NCBI RefSeq assembly: GCF_000230995.2
Contig: NC_019973.1
Location: 3,424,001 to 3,488,000 of the forward strand
From: Mesorhizobium australicum WSM2073
Lineage (GTDB): Bacteria > Pseudomonadota > Alphaproteobacteria > Rhizobiales > Rhizobiaceae
Direction: 5' to 3'
Length of the DNA: 64,000 nucleotides
Positions 1 to 8,609 of this stretch are shown here, piece after piece. The notes under the pieces were generated by a model. The model had not been told where the DNA came from. It worked only from the letters and a program-made list of their open reading frames with translations, and searched no databases. The position numbers were made by a program, and so were the translations under genes. The first letter of the stretch is position 1; every line of letters begins with the position of its first letter.

Positions 1-514
1 CCTGTTTCCCTGGCGCACCATCGAGCGCAATGTCGGGCTGCCGCTGGAAATCATGGGCCTGTCCAAGACCGAGCAGGCGGAGCGGATCAAGCGCACGCTC
101 GACCTCGTCAACCTCAGTGGCTTCGAGAAGAAATACCCCTGGCAGCTTTCCGGCGGCATGCAGCAGCGCGCCTCGATCGCGCGTGCGCTGGCCTTCGATG
201 CCGACCTGTTGCTGATGGACGAGCCGTTCGGCGCGCTGGATGAGATCGTGCGCGACCACCTCAACGAGCAATTGCTGCAACTGTGGGGACGGACGAACAA
301 GACCATCTGCTTCGTCACCCACTCCATTCCGGAAGCCGTCTACCTGTCGACGCGCATCGTCGTTATGTCGCCGCGCCCGGGCCGGGTCAGCGACATCATC
401 GAATCGACGCTGCCGAAAGAGCGGCCGCTCGACATCCGCGAGACGCCGGAGTTTCTGGCGATCGCCGCGCGGGTGCGCGATGGGTTGAGGGCAGGGCATA
501 GTTATGATGATTGA
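1..514 (+). CDS. ABC transporter ATP-binding protein, NitT/TauT type (5' end missing)
   Basis: This is the C-terminal part of a nucleotide-binding subunit that powers an ABC importer; the reading frame is already open at the window edge. Visible motifs are the Q-loop side sequence LFPWRTIERN, the signature LSGGMQQR, the Walker B/D-loop block LLLMDEPFGALDE and the H-loop histidine in CFVTHSIPEAVYLS. PFGALDEIVRDHLNEQL is typical of the nitrate/taurine/thiamine-precursor subfamily. Two permease genes and a binding-protein gene follow on the same strand, so it most likely serves that transporter, although about 320 bases of repeat-rich DNA separate it from the first permease. Walker A lies outside the window. 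Confidence 0.93.
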   Translation, partial: LFPWRTIERNVGLPLEIMGLSKTEQAERIKRTLDLVNLSGFEKKYPWQLSGGMQQRASIARALAFDADLLLMDEPFGALDEIVRDHLNEQLLQLWGRTNKTICFVTHSIPEAVYLSTRIVVMSPRPGRVSDIIESTLPKERPLDIRETPEFLAIAARVRDGLRAGHSYDD

Positions 515-545
515 GGGGAGCGACAAGCGCGCAGTCCATCGCGAC

Positions 546-763
546 TTCGTCATCCTAGGGCGAAGCAAGGAGCGAAGCGACGCGGCGCAGACCCTAGGAT
601 CCATGCCGTTACCTCAACGTTCCGCAGCGGTGCAGACCGATGCACCTTACGCTGTGCGTTCGAAGGCGAACACTCTCGACCGCTTATACCCCCCGGCCAA
701 CGTCACGGAATGGATCCTAGGGTCTGCGCGACGCTTCGCGTTGCTCCGCCCTAGGATGACGAA
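546..763. repeat. Inverted pair of about 60-bp repeats in the intergenic gap
   Basis: The 320-base gap between the ATPase and permease genes holds two imperfect copies of one sequence in opposite orientation, at about 546-609 and 701-763. Both arms carry the blocks TTCGTCATCCTAGGGCG and GCAGACCCTAGGATCCAT. Each arm has its own CCTAGG-centred inverted ends, so each may fold into a hairpin. The 90 bases between the arms are not repeated. The arrangement looks like an intergenic palindromic repeat (REP/RIME-like) rather than an insertion sequence, because there is no transposase. No convincing gene was seen here. Confidence 0.8.
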
Positions 764-834
764 GGCGAAGGTGGTCGGCCTTCGCTTCGCTCCGGCCATC
801 CTCTCCCCGTGGGGGAGAGGAGGAGGCCCCGCCC

Positions 835-1713
835 ATGGATAGCTTCCGCTCCAAGATCATCCCCGTAACCTCCATCCTTCTGGGCGTGGTCGTGCTCTGG
901 TACATCTTCGCCGTCATCCTCAACGCGCCCTTCCAGCGCGATCTCGACCGGCGTGCCAACGAAACCTCCACGTTCGGCGAACTCATCGGCAAGACTCTGT
1001 CGCAGCCCAAGCCGACGCTGCCGGCGCCGCATCAGGTGGCGGTGAATTTCTTCGAGAACACTTTTCTGCGGCCCATCACCTCAAACCGCAGTCTCGTCTA
1101 CAACGCCTGGGTTACGCTGTCCTCGACGCTGCTCGGCTTCGCCTTCGGCACCGCACTCGGCATCGTCATCGCCGTCGGCATCGTCCATGTCGCGACGCTC
1201 GACCGCAGCCTGATGCCGTGGATCATCGCCTCGCAGACCATTCCGATCCTGGCGGTGGCGCCGATGATCATCGTCGTTCTGGCGGCAATCGGCATTACCG
1301 GACTGATCCCGAAGGCGATGATCTCGACCTATCTGTCGTTCTTCCCGGTAACCGTAGGCATGGTGAAGGGCCTGCGCTCGCCCGAGATCATGCATCTCGA
1401 CCTGATGCACACCTACAATGCCAGCCGCGCGCAGACCTTCTGGAAACTGCGTGTGCCAGCCTCGGTGCCATTCCTGTTCACCTCGATGAAGGTCGCGGTG
1501 GCGGCAAGCCTGGTGGGCGCAATCGTCGGCGAACTGCCGACCGGCGCGGTCGCCGGCATCGGCGCCAAGCTGTTGGCGGGCGCCTATTACAGCCAGTCCA
1601 TCGACATCTGGTCGGCGCTGGTCGCCGGCTCCATCGTGGCGGCGCTGCTGGTGATGGTGGTTGGCATCGCCGGCCGCGTCGTTGACCGCGCCATGGGCGG
1701 GAGGCCAGCATGA
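835..1713 (+). CDS. ABC transporter permease, NitT/TauT type (first of two)
   Basis: An integral membrane subunit of 292 residues in the BPD_transp_1 family. One hydrophobic segment lies at residues 7-27, followed by a periplasmic stretch and then the usual core helices. The EAA-like cytoplasmic loop that contacts the ATPase is visible near residues 180-215 (DLMHTYNASRAQTFWKLRVP) and is followed by GAIVGELPTGAVAGIG. The ATG has an AG-rich GGAGAGGAGGAGG upstream. The stop overlaps the start of the next permease by four bases, so the two are translationally coupled and probably form a heterodimeric channel. The substrate cannot be read from sequence; thiamine-precursor, riboflavin or pyrimidine-type importers share this architecture. 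Confidence 0.92.
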   Translation: MDSFRSKIIPVTSILLGVVVLWYIFAVILNAPFQRDLDRRANETSTFGELIGKTLSQPKPTLPAPHQVAVNFFENTFLRPITSNRSLVYNAWVTLSSTLLGFAFGTALGIVIAVGIVHVATLDRSLMPWIIASQTIPILAVAPMIIVVLAAIGITGLIPKAMISTYLSFFPVTVGMVKGLRSPEIMHLDLMHTYNASRAQTFWKLRVPASVPFLFTSMKVAVAASLVGAIVGELPTGAVAGIGAKLLAGAYYSQSIDIWSALVAGSIVAALLVMVVGIAGRVVDRAMGGRPA

Positions 1714-2864
1714 ACTGGCTGAAACCTTCCTGGCAGGCCGTGCTGGCGATCGTGCTGTGCCTGATCGCGATTGCGCTCGGCGCCATGTCGAAGCCGGAAG
1801 CGGCAGCGCTTGCCGATCCGACGGCCAGTATCGGCTACCCCTATCTCGGAATGAAGGGCTTGATGCTTGGCGTGGCCGTGCTGGCGGCGCTGATCTCCAT
1901 GGTCAGGATTCCGCCCCTGGCGGAGGCCGTGGTGCTCTTCATAGGGGCCCATCTCGTCGCCTGGCTGCTGATATCGGGCATCGCAGGGTTCGAAGGGACG
2001 GCGCTGGCGCCGTATTTCCTTCTGCTCGCGGCTGCCTGGCTGCTTGGCTGGCGTTGTGTGGCGGTGCTTTCGGGGTTGCGGCCGACGGCAGGATGGGTCC
2101 GGACCGCACTGCGTCTGGTCATCCCCGCTATCTTCGGCGCCTGGATCCTGATCATCTGGGAAGCCGTCACACGCGGCGCCGGCATTCCTTTCATCCTGCT
2201 GCCGCCGCCGAGCGCCATCGGCGCGCGCATCGTCAGCTCGCTGCCGGTGCTCGGCGCCGATGTCCGGCAAACCATCTTCAAGGCGGTGCTCTTCGGCTAT
2301 GTGGTGGGCAGCGGCGCTGGCTTCATCACCGCTGTTCTCGCCGACCGCGTACCGTTTCTGCGGCGTGGACTTCTGCCGATCGGCAATATGGTCTCGGCGC
2401 TGCCGATCATCGGCGTGGCGCCGATCATGGTCATGTGGTTCGGCTTCGACTGGCAATCCAAGGCGGCGGTGGTCATCATCATGACCTTCTTCCCGATGCT
2501 GGTGAATACGGTCGCCGGGCTCGCCGCGTCCGGCCATATGGAGCGCGACCTGATGCGCACCTATGCGTCGGGCTACTGGCCGACGCTCGTCAAGCTCAGG
2601 CTGCCGGCCGCCGCTCCCTTCATCTTCAACGCGCTGAAGATCAATTCGACGCTGGCGCTGATCGGCGCCATCGTCGCCGAGTTCTTCGGCACGCCCGTCG
2701 TCGGCATGGGATTCCGCATTTCGACCGAGGTCGGGCGGATGAACATCGACATGGTGTGGGCCGAAATCGCAGTTGCAGCACTTGCGGGTTCGGTCTTTTA
2801 TGGCGTGGTCGCCCTTGTCGAAAGGGCCGTCACGTTTTGGCATCCCTCTGTCCGTGGTGGATAG
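1710..2864 (+). CDS. ABC transporter permease, NitT/TauT type (second of two)
   Basis: A 384-residue permease that starts inside the stop of the preceding permease gene (ATGA overlap). It is longer than the usual 250-270 residues because an N-terminal block of about four extra hydrophobic segments (residues 1-120) precedes the conserved BPD_transp_1 core. The core contains the EAA loop (DLMRTYASGYWPTLVKLRLP) and the following GAIVAEFFGTPVVGMG. The extra N-terminal helices suggest a fused membrane anchor whose role is not evident. The binding-protein gene starts 39 bases downstream. Substrate is undefined. Confidence 0.92.
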   Translation: MNWLKPSWQAVLAIVLCLIAIALGAMSKPEAAALADPTASIGYPYLGMKGLMLGVAVLAALISMVRIPPLAEAVVLFIGAHLVAWLLISGIAGFEGTALAPYFLLLAAAWLLGWRCVAVLSGLRPTAGWVRTALRLVIPAIFGAWILIIWEAVTRGAGIPFILLPPPSAIGARIVSSLPVLGADVRQTIFKAVLFGYVVGSGAGFITAVLADRVPFLRRGLLPIGNMVSALPIIGVAPIMVMWFGFDWQSKAAVVIIMTFFPMLVNTVAGLAASGHMERDLMRTYASGYWPTLVKLRLPAAAPFIFNALKINSTLALIGAIVAEFFGTPVVGMGFRISTEVGRMNIDMVWAEIAVAALAGSVFYGVVALVERAVTFWHPSVRGG

Positions 2865-2903
2865 GGGCGGTGGGTTTGGGCACTAACTTCAGAGGGTAAA
2901 AAA

Positions 2904-3875
2904 ATGAAAAGACTTATTATTCCAGTTCTGGCCGGCGCGATGTCGCTGGCCGCGTTCCAGGCGATGGCCGCCGACAAGGTGACCTTGCAGCTGAAATGGG
3001 TCACGCAGGCGCAGTTTGCCGGCTACTATGTCGCCAAGGCCAAGGGTTTCTATGAGGCTGAAGGCCTCGACGTCGACATCAAGCCAGGCGGCCCCGACAT
3101 CGCCCCCGAGCAAGTGATCGCCGGCGGCGGCGCCGACGTCATCGTCGACTGGATGGGCGGCGCGCTCGCCGCGCGCGAGAAGGGCGTGCCGCTGGTCAAC
3201 ATCGCCCAGCCGTTCAAGAAGGCCGGCATGGAGCTGGTCTGCCCGAAGGACGGCCCGATCAAGACCGAAGCCGACTTCAAGGGTCATACGCTCGGCGTCT
3301 GGTTCTTCGGCAACGAATATCCGTTCTACGCGTGGATGAACAAGCTTGGCCTCAAGACGGAGGGCGGCCCCGATGGCGTCACCGTGCTGAAGCAGAGCTT
3401 TGACGTGCAGCCGCTGATCCAGAAGCAGGCCGATTGCATCTCGGTCATGACCTACAATGAGTACTGGCAGCTGATCGACGCCGGCTACAAGCCCGAACAG
3501 CTGACCGTGTTCAACTACTCGGCCATGGGCAACGACCTGCTCGAGGACGGCCTCTATGCCTCGGAAGACAAGCTCAAGGATCCGGCTTTCGAGGACAAGA
3601 TGGTGCGGTTCGTGCGCGCTTCGATGAAGGGATGGAAATACGCGGTCGACAACAATGACGAAGCCGCAAGCATCGTCATGGACGGCGGCGGCCAGGACGA
3701 GAATCACCAGAAGCGGATGATGAGCGAAGTTGCCAAGCTGATCGACAATGCCGACGGCAAGCTCGACCCGGCGACCTACGAACGCACCGCCAAGGCGCTG
3801 CTCGACCAGAAGATCATCACCAAGGAGCCGAAAGGCGCCTATACCACCGCCATCACCGATAAGGCGGTCAAGTAG
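2904..3875 (+). CDS. ABC transporter substrate-binding protein, NMT1/THI5-like
   Basis: A 323-residue periplasmic binding protein. Residues 1-22 form a clear Sec signal peptide ending in AMA-A. The mature protein begins KVTLQLKWVTQAQFAGYYVAK, typical of the NMT1/THI5-like family that binds thiamine pyrimidine precursors, riboflavin and related heterocycles. Other family features are GFYEAEGLDVDIKPGG and the C-terminal helical segment. It closes the transporter operon begun by the ATPase and two permeases, and a hairpin terminator follows. The ligand is inferred only at family level: a pyrimidine or flavin-like compound is more likely than nitrate or taurine. Confidence 0.92.
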   Translation: MKRLIIPVLAGAMSLAAFQAMAADKVTLQLKWVTQAQFAGYYVAKAKGFYEAEGLDVDIKPGGPDIAPEQVIAGGGADVIVDWMGGALAAREKGVPLVNIAQPFKKAGMELVCPKDGPIKTEADFKGHTLGVWFFGNEYPFYAWMNKLGLKTEGGPDGVTVLKQSFDVQPLIQKQADCISVMTYNEYWQLIDAGYKPEQLTVFNYSAMGNDLLEDGLYASEDKLKDPAFEDKMVRFVRASMKGWKYAVDNNDEAASIVMDGGGQDENHQKRMMSEVAKLIDNADGKLDPATYERTAKALLDQKIITKEPKGAYTTAITDKAVK

Positions 3876-3921
3876 GCCTCGCAGGCGCGATCAACAGCGC
3901 CTGAGACCGGGTCTGACGATC

Positions 3922-3946
3922 AAAGGGGCGGGCGACCGCCCCTTTT
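3922..3946 (+). terminator. Intrinsic terminator after the ABC operon
   Basis: A perfect 10-bp stem (AAAGGGGCGG and CCGCCCCTTT) with a GCGA loop ends in a short T tract, 46 bases after the binding-protein stop. It closes the transporter operon. Confidence 0.8.
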
Positions 3947-4063
3947 CCATGCGCTCCAATCACAAAACCGTGTGCGGGGATACATTGCGCCGTCCAGCCG
4001 TTGCATTGAAGCATGCGCGCGTCGGGGAGCCGCGACGCACGCTTTGTCAATCGGAGGTCCTTC

Positions 4064-4507
4064 ATGCGCGCTCACTCCTTCCTGCCGGCGCTATCGGCGC
4101 TCGCCATTTCCACCGCTTTCCTGTTCGCATCACCGGCCATGGCCGAGATGGTAAAATACAAGGCGACCCTCGATGGCGGCCAGCAGAGCCCAGCCGTCAC
4201 CACGAAGGGCAAGGGGACGGCCACTCTCACCTTCGACACCACCAAGAAGAAGCTCAGCTGGAACGTGAAGTATTCCGGCCTCAGCGGCCCGGCGACAGCG
4301 GCGCACATCCACGGCCCGGCGGCGGCGGGCGAGAATGCGCCTCCGGTGATCCCGTTCAAAGGCAAGCTCAAGAGCCCGATCAAGGGGTCGGCGACGCTGA
4401 CCGATGCGCAGGCCGCTGACCTCGAGGCCGGCAAGTATTATGTCAATGTGCACACGGCGGCCAACAAGGACGGCGAGATTCGCGGCCAGATCGAAAAGGC
4501 GATGTAG
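4064..4507 (+). CDS. CHRD domain-containing exported protein
   Basis: A 147-residue protein with a signal peptide (residues 1-25, ending ASPAMA-E). The rest is one CHRD domain (first described in chordin): it opens with KYKATLDGGQQSPAVTT, contains the AAHIHGPA motif, and ends with YYVNVHTAANKDGEIRGQI. The domain is common in bacterial secreted proteins, but its function there is not established. The start used here has a good ribosome site (TCGGAGG) six bases upstream; an in-frame ATG 51 bases earlier lacks one. The gene appears monocistronic. Confidence 0.9.
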   Translation: MRAHSFLPALSALAISTAFLFASPAMAEMVKYKATLDGGQQSPAVTTKGKGTATLTFDTTKKKLSWNVKYSGLSGPATAAHIHGPAAAGENAPPVIPFKGKLKSPIKGSATLTDAQAADLEAGKYYVNVHTAANKDGEIRGQIEKAM

Positions 4508-4570
4508 AGCCGGAAGCGCGGCTAACGCTTGAAGGCCGGCGGGACAGCCCGCCCTTTGTCCTGCCGGTCC

Positions 4571-6220
4571 TTAAGCCCTGTCGCGTATCTGTGTCATCGT
4601 CCGGGTCGGGGTGATCGCTTCGGGATCGAGCCTGATCTCGACGATCGCCGGTTTGCCGCTGGTTCGCGCGCGCTCGAAGGCAGGCGCGAAATCAGCTGTC
4701 CTCTCCACCGTCTCGCCATGGCCGCCATAGGCGCGGGCAAGTGCTGCAAAATCAGGGTTCTTCAGATCGGTGCCGACGACGCGGCCGGGATATTCGCGTT
4801 CCTGGTGCATGCGGATGGTGCCGTAAATACCGTTGTTGACGACGATGACGACGATCGGCAGGTCGTACTGCACGGCGGTGGCGAATTCCTGGCCGTTCAT
4901 CAGGAAGCAGCCGTCGCCGGCGAAGGCGACCACTGTGCGCTCCGGATACAGCGCCTTGGCGGCGACCGCCGCCGGGGTGCCGTAGCCCATCGAGCCCGAC
5001 GTCGGCGCTCCTTGCGTGGCGAAGCGGCGGAAGCGATGGAAGCGGTGTACCCAGGTTGCGTAATTTCCGGCGCCATTGGTGAGGATGGCATCGTCCGGCA
5101 GCACGTTTTCCAGGTAGTTCATGATCGGTCCCATCTGGACCGGGCCGGGACCGTTTTCAGGCGGAGTCGACCAGTCGAGATAGGCGGCATGCAGCTTGGC
5201 TGTTTCGGCCGCCCATGATGGCGTTCCGGCCGGCATGCGCTTGGTGAAAGCCTCGACGAAAGCCGCTGGCGAAGCATTGATCGCCAGGGTCGGACGGTAG
5301 ACGCGGCCGAGTTCGCCGGCATCGGCATGGACATGCACAAGGGCCTGGTCGGGGTAGGGGCTCTTCAGCAGCGTGTAGTCGGAAGAGGGCATCTCGCCCA
5401 TGCGCCCGCCGATCAAGAGAACGACGTCCGCCTGCTTGATAGCCGTCGCCAGCTTCGGATTGATGCCGATGCCGACATCGCCGGCATAGTTTGGATGAAG
5501 ATGGTCGAACAGCATCTGGCGGCGGAAGGAACAGCCGACAGGAAGCGACCAGGCCTCGGCGATCTCATGCATCCGCGCCACCGCGTCCGCGTTCCAGCGT
5601 GTGCCGCCAAGAATGACGAAGGGACGCTTCGCGCCGGCAAGCAGCATTTCCAGTGCGTCGAGTTCGGCCTCGCCGGGATAGGTTTCGACCGGCGTGTGCG
5701 GAAGTGCTTCCGGCGCGTCGACGACGCTGGTCAGCATATCCTCAGGCAGCGATATGACGACCGGACCGGGGCGGCCCGACGTCGCCACGGCAAAGGCGCG
5801 CGTGACGAATTCGGGGATGCGCGAGGCGTCGTCGATCTCGACCACCCATTTGGCGATGTCGCCGAAGAACCTGACATAGTCCACTTCCTGGAACGCCTCG
5901 CGCTCCTTGGCGTGGCTGGCGACCTGGCCGATGAACAGGATGAGGGGAACCGAATCCTGCATGGCGATGTGGATGCCGGCCGAAGCGTTGGTGGCGCCGG
6001 GTCCGCGGGTGACGAAGCAGATGCCGGGCTTGCCGGTCAGCCGGCCCTGGCAGTCGGCCATCATGGCAGCACCGCCTTCCTGGCGGCAGACGATGGTGCG
6101 GATCGAGGAATCATGCAGCGCGTCAAGCACCGCAAGGTAGGATTCGCCCGGCACGCAGAACATACGGTCGGTGCCATTGGCTTCGAGGGCGTCGACGATC
6201 AGTTGTCCACCGGTCTTCAT
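4571..6220 (-). CDS. Thiamine-diphosphate-dependent enzyme, acetolactate-synthase-like
   Basis: A 549-residue ThDP enzyme with the three expected domains. The N-terminal pyrimidine-binding domain carries the activating glutamate in CRQEGGAAMMAD. The central domain contains FVILGGTRWN. The C-terminal diphosphate-binding domain has the GDG(x)nNN motif (AGDGCFLMNGQE...VVNNGIYGT). It is the size of acetolactate synthase or oxalyl-CoA decarboxylase, but no regulatory-subunit gene is adjacent. Its start overlaps the stop of the upstream CoA-transferase by four bases, so the two are coupled. That pairing recalls oxalate degradation (formyl-CoA transferase plus oxalyl-CoA decarboxylase), but the sequence resembles the acetolactate-synthase-like branch, so the substrate is open. 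Confidence 0.88.
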   Translation of the reverse strand: MKTGGQLIVDALEANGTDRMFCVPGESYLAVLDALHDSSIRTIVCRQEGGAAMMADCQGRLTGKPGICFVTRGPGATNASAGIHIAMQDSVPLILFIGQVASHAKEREAFQEVDYVRFFGDIAKWVVEIDDASRIPEFVTRAFAVATSGRPGPVVISLPEDMLTSVVDAPEALPHTPVETYPGEAELDALEMLLAGAKRPFVILGGTRWNADAVARMHEIAEAWSLPVGCSFRRQMLFDHLHPNYAGDVGIGINPKLATAIKQADVVLLIGGRMGEMPSSDYTLLKSPYPDQALVHVHADAGELGRVYRPTLAINASPAAFVEAFTKRMPAGTPSWAAETAKLHAAYLDWSTPPENGPGPVQMGPIMNYLENVLPDDAILTNGAGNYATWVHRFHRFRRFATQGAPTSGSMGYGTPAAVAAKALYPERTVVAFAGDGCFLMNGQEFATAVQYDLPIVVIVVNNGIYGTIRMHQEREYPGRVVGTDLKNPDFAALARAYGGHGETVERTADFAPAFERARTSGKPAIVEIRLDPEAITPTRTMTQIRDRA

Positions 6221-7392
6221 TTCCCAGACTTCTCCAGTTCGGCAAGGATTTCGTCAGTGTGCTCGCCAAGGCGCGGCGAGGGGCGTTCGTAAGTAAGCGG
6301 TGTGCCCGACATCACCATCGGCGCGCGCACCGACGGCAGGCGGTTGCCATGGCCGTCGTCGAGGTCGAGCCGCATGCCGCGGGCAATGGTCTGCGGGTCG
6401 TCGAACATCTGGCCGATCGTGTTGATCGGGCTTGCCGGCACGCTGGCGGCTTCGAGCTTCGCCAGCAGCGGATCGCGATCAAAAATCTTCAGCGCCTCGA
6501 TGATGCGTGCGCGAAGTTCCACGCGATTGGCGACGCGGGCCGGATTGGTGGTGAAATCGGGATTGGCCGGCAAATCGCCCAGCCCGACCGCGGCGCAGAA
6601 TTTGGCGAACTGGCCGTCATTGCCGACAGCCAGGATGATGTGGCCGTCCCTGACCGGAAGCACTTCGTAGGGGGCAATGTTCATATGGGCATTGCCCATC
6701 TGCACCGGCGACTTGCCGGAAACGAGATAATTGAGGTTCTGGTTGCCGAGCGCCGAGATCTGGGTGTCGAACAGCGCCATGTCGATGTGCTGGCCTTCGC
6801 CGGTCTGTTCGGCATGGCGAAGTGCTGCCTGGATGGCGATGACCGAATAGAGGCCGGTGAAGATATCCGAGATGGCGACGCCGGCTTTCTGCGGCTCGCG
6901 GCCGGGCTCGCCGGTAATCGACATCATGCCGGCCATGGCCTGGATGATGAAATCGTAGCCCGCGCGAGGCGCATAAGGCCCATCCTGACCGAAACCGGTG
7001 ATCGAGCAGTAGACGAGGCGAGGGTTGATTTCCTTCAGGCTGCCGTGGTCGAGCCCGTATTTCTTCAGGCCGCCGAGTTTGAAGTTCTCGATCAGCACAT
7101 CCGCCGTCGCGACCAGCCGGCGCACCGTCTCGGCGCCTTCGGGCGTCGAGAAGTCGATGGCGATGGAGCGCTTGCCGCGATTGCAGGAATGGTAATAGGC
7201 GGCCGACAGGTTCTCGCCGTCGTGGCTCATGACGAAGGGCGGACCCCATTTGCGGGTGTCGTCGCCGCCATCGGGGCTCTCGACCTTGATGACATCGGCG
7301 CCGAGATCGGCAAGCAACTGCCCGGCCCAGGGCCCGGCAAGAATGCGGGCGAGTTCGACGACGCGGACGCCTTTCAGCGGGGGTTCGGCCAT
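6217..7392 (-). CDS. Class III CoA-transferase (CaiB/BaiF family)
   Basis: A 391-residue family III CoA-transferase, which moves CoA between carboxylic acids through aspartyl-anhydride intermediates. Family marks are the opening PLKGVRVVELARILAGPWAGQLLADLGADVIKVE, the segment VLIENFKLGGLKKYGLD, and SITGFGQDGPYAPRAGYDF, where the Asp of the GYD motif is the expected nucleophile. Near the C-terminus it has the usual GEHTDEIL. It is the first gene of a two-gene operon; its stop overlaps the ThDP enzyme start. The acyl substrate cannot be named from sequence; formyl/oxalyl, succinyl or another short carboxylate are candidates. Confidence 0.92.
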   Translation of the reverse strand: MAEPPLKGVRVVELARILAGPWAGQLLADLGADVIKVESPDGGDDTRKWGPPFVMSHDGENLSAAYYHSCNRGKRSIAIDFSTPEGAETVRRLVATADVLIENFKLGGLKKYGLDHGSLKEINPRLVYCSITGFGQDGPYAPRAGYDFIIQAMAGMMSITGEPGREPQKAGVAISDIFTGLYSVIAIQAALRHAEQTGEGQHIDMALFDTQISALGNQNLNYLVSGKSPVQMGNAHMNIAPYEVLPVRDGHIILAVGNDGQFAKFCAAVGLGDLPANPDFTTNPARVANRVELRARIIEALKIFDRDPLLAKLEAASVPASPINTIGQMFDDPQTIARGMRLDLDDGHGNRLPSVRAPMVMSGTPLTYERPSPRLGEHTDEILAELEKSGK

Positions 7393-7464
7393 AAATCACC
7401 GTGGTTGCTGCAATCATCCTGATCGCTGCGAAAGCAGAGCCTCTATCAAGCCCGGCGGCGGCTG

Positions 7465-8424
7465 TCACGGTTCTTGCGATGGGCCAAACCGTCGGGCTTT
7501 CAGGACAGCGTCCGCCCAGTTGGCGAAATCGTCCATGACGGTGTCCCGGTTCGCCTCGTTCAGGCTCTCGTGGCGGGTGCCGGGGTAAACCTTCGAAACC
7601 AGATTAGAAAAGCCCATCTTGCGCATGCGGTTCGCGAGATGGGTGATGCCCTTGCCGTAGTCCGAGGCAGGGTCTTTCTCGCCGCCAACGATGGCGACGG
7701 GAAGGTCGCGCCGGATGCCGGCAAAGGCCGCATCCTTGCCGCCGTTCAGCGCCATCGCGACCACATCGCGCCACATCGATATGGAGGCATCCCAGCCGCA
7801 GAGCGGATCGGCGATGTATTTCGCGACCTCCGCATCGTCGCGCGAAAGCCAGTCGAACAAGGTGCGATGGTCGGGGACCGCCTTGCCCCAGGCCTGGAAG
7901 GTGAGTTTCGGCAGCAGGCGCGACGGGACATCGGAGCCCAGCCGCATCCGTTCCCAGGCCAGGATGCCGAGCGCCACCTGGCCGAGCAGGCCTTGCGAGA
8001 AATTGCCGTTCCAGATGGCTGCGGCATGGATCCGATCCGAGTGCCGTAACAAGTAGTTCAGCGCCACGGACGCGCCCATCGAGTGGCCGAAAAGGATCAC
8101 CGGCAGGTCAGGCTGCTCGCGGGCGATAAGATCACGGATGGCGTCGACATCGGCGATCACCTTGGCCGGGCCGTCCTTGTCGGCGAATCTGCCGAGCGGC
8201 GCGTCGGGCGCCCTGGTCGTCCCATGGCCACGGTGATCATGGACATAGACATGGAAACCCCGAGCGGACAGGAAACCGGCGAAGCGGTCGTAGCGCCCGG
8301 CATGCTCGGCCAGGCCATGATTGATCTGGACCACCGCACGCGGAGAGCTGTCGGCCTGCCGGACGAACAGATTGAGGTCGGCGCCGGTCGGCGAGCGGAC
8401 CACGCGCTGCTGGCTGAATGGCAT
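7465..8424 (-). CDS. Alpha/beta hydrolase, lysophospholipase-like
   Basis: A 319-residue serine hydrolase of the Hydrolase_4 (monoacylglycerol lipase/lysophospholipase) group. The nucleophile elbow GHSMG has Ser at about residue 115. The oxyanion-side block is VVQINHGLAEHAGRYDRFAGFL, followed by HDHRGHGTT. The likely acid is in GGEKDPASD and the catalytic His is in GTRHESLNE. There is no signal peptide, so it is probably cytoplasmic. It stands alone on the - strand, 72 bases from the CoA-transferase gene and divergent from the RNase T2 gene. The natural ester substrate is unknown. Confidence 0.9.
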   Translation of the reverse strand: MPFSQQRVVRSPTGADLNLFVRQADSSPRAVVQINHGLAEHAGRYDRFAGFLSARGFHVYVHDHRGHGTTRAPDAPLGRFADKDGPAKVIADVDAIRDLIAREQPDLPVILFGHSMGASVALNYLLRHSDRIHAAAIWNGNFSQGLLGQVALGILAWERMRLGSDVPSRLLPKLTFQAWGKAVPDHRTLFDWLSRDDAEVAKYIADPLCGWDASISMWRDVVAMALNGGKDAAFAGIRRDLPVAIVGGEKDPASDYGKGITHLANRMRKMGFSNLVSKVYPGTRHESLNEANRDTVMDDFANWADAVLKARRFGPSQEP

Positions 8425-8609
8425 GCCGGCTGGCCTCCCCCTGGTTCCGCCCTTGCAATGTCCAACGTGTGCGCCGGCGCCTGATTTGCGTCAATCGGGC
8501 CTGCCGGCTTTTCCGCGACGATCTTTCTTGCCACGAGCCCGCAAAATATCGCAATTCTGACATGGAGACAGTTTCAGTCTGTCGCCCACTTTCCAGCAGG
8601 GGAATCTCC

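Noticed and set aside
504..842. A 112-codon frame between the ATPase and permease genes.
   Set aside because: It lies across the inverted repeat pair and has no ribosome site or domain.
1587..2843. A 418-codon frame on the - strand opposite the second permease.
   Set aside because: The product is Arg/His/Asp/Gln-rich low-complexity sequence, typical of antisense to a membrane protein gene.
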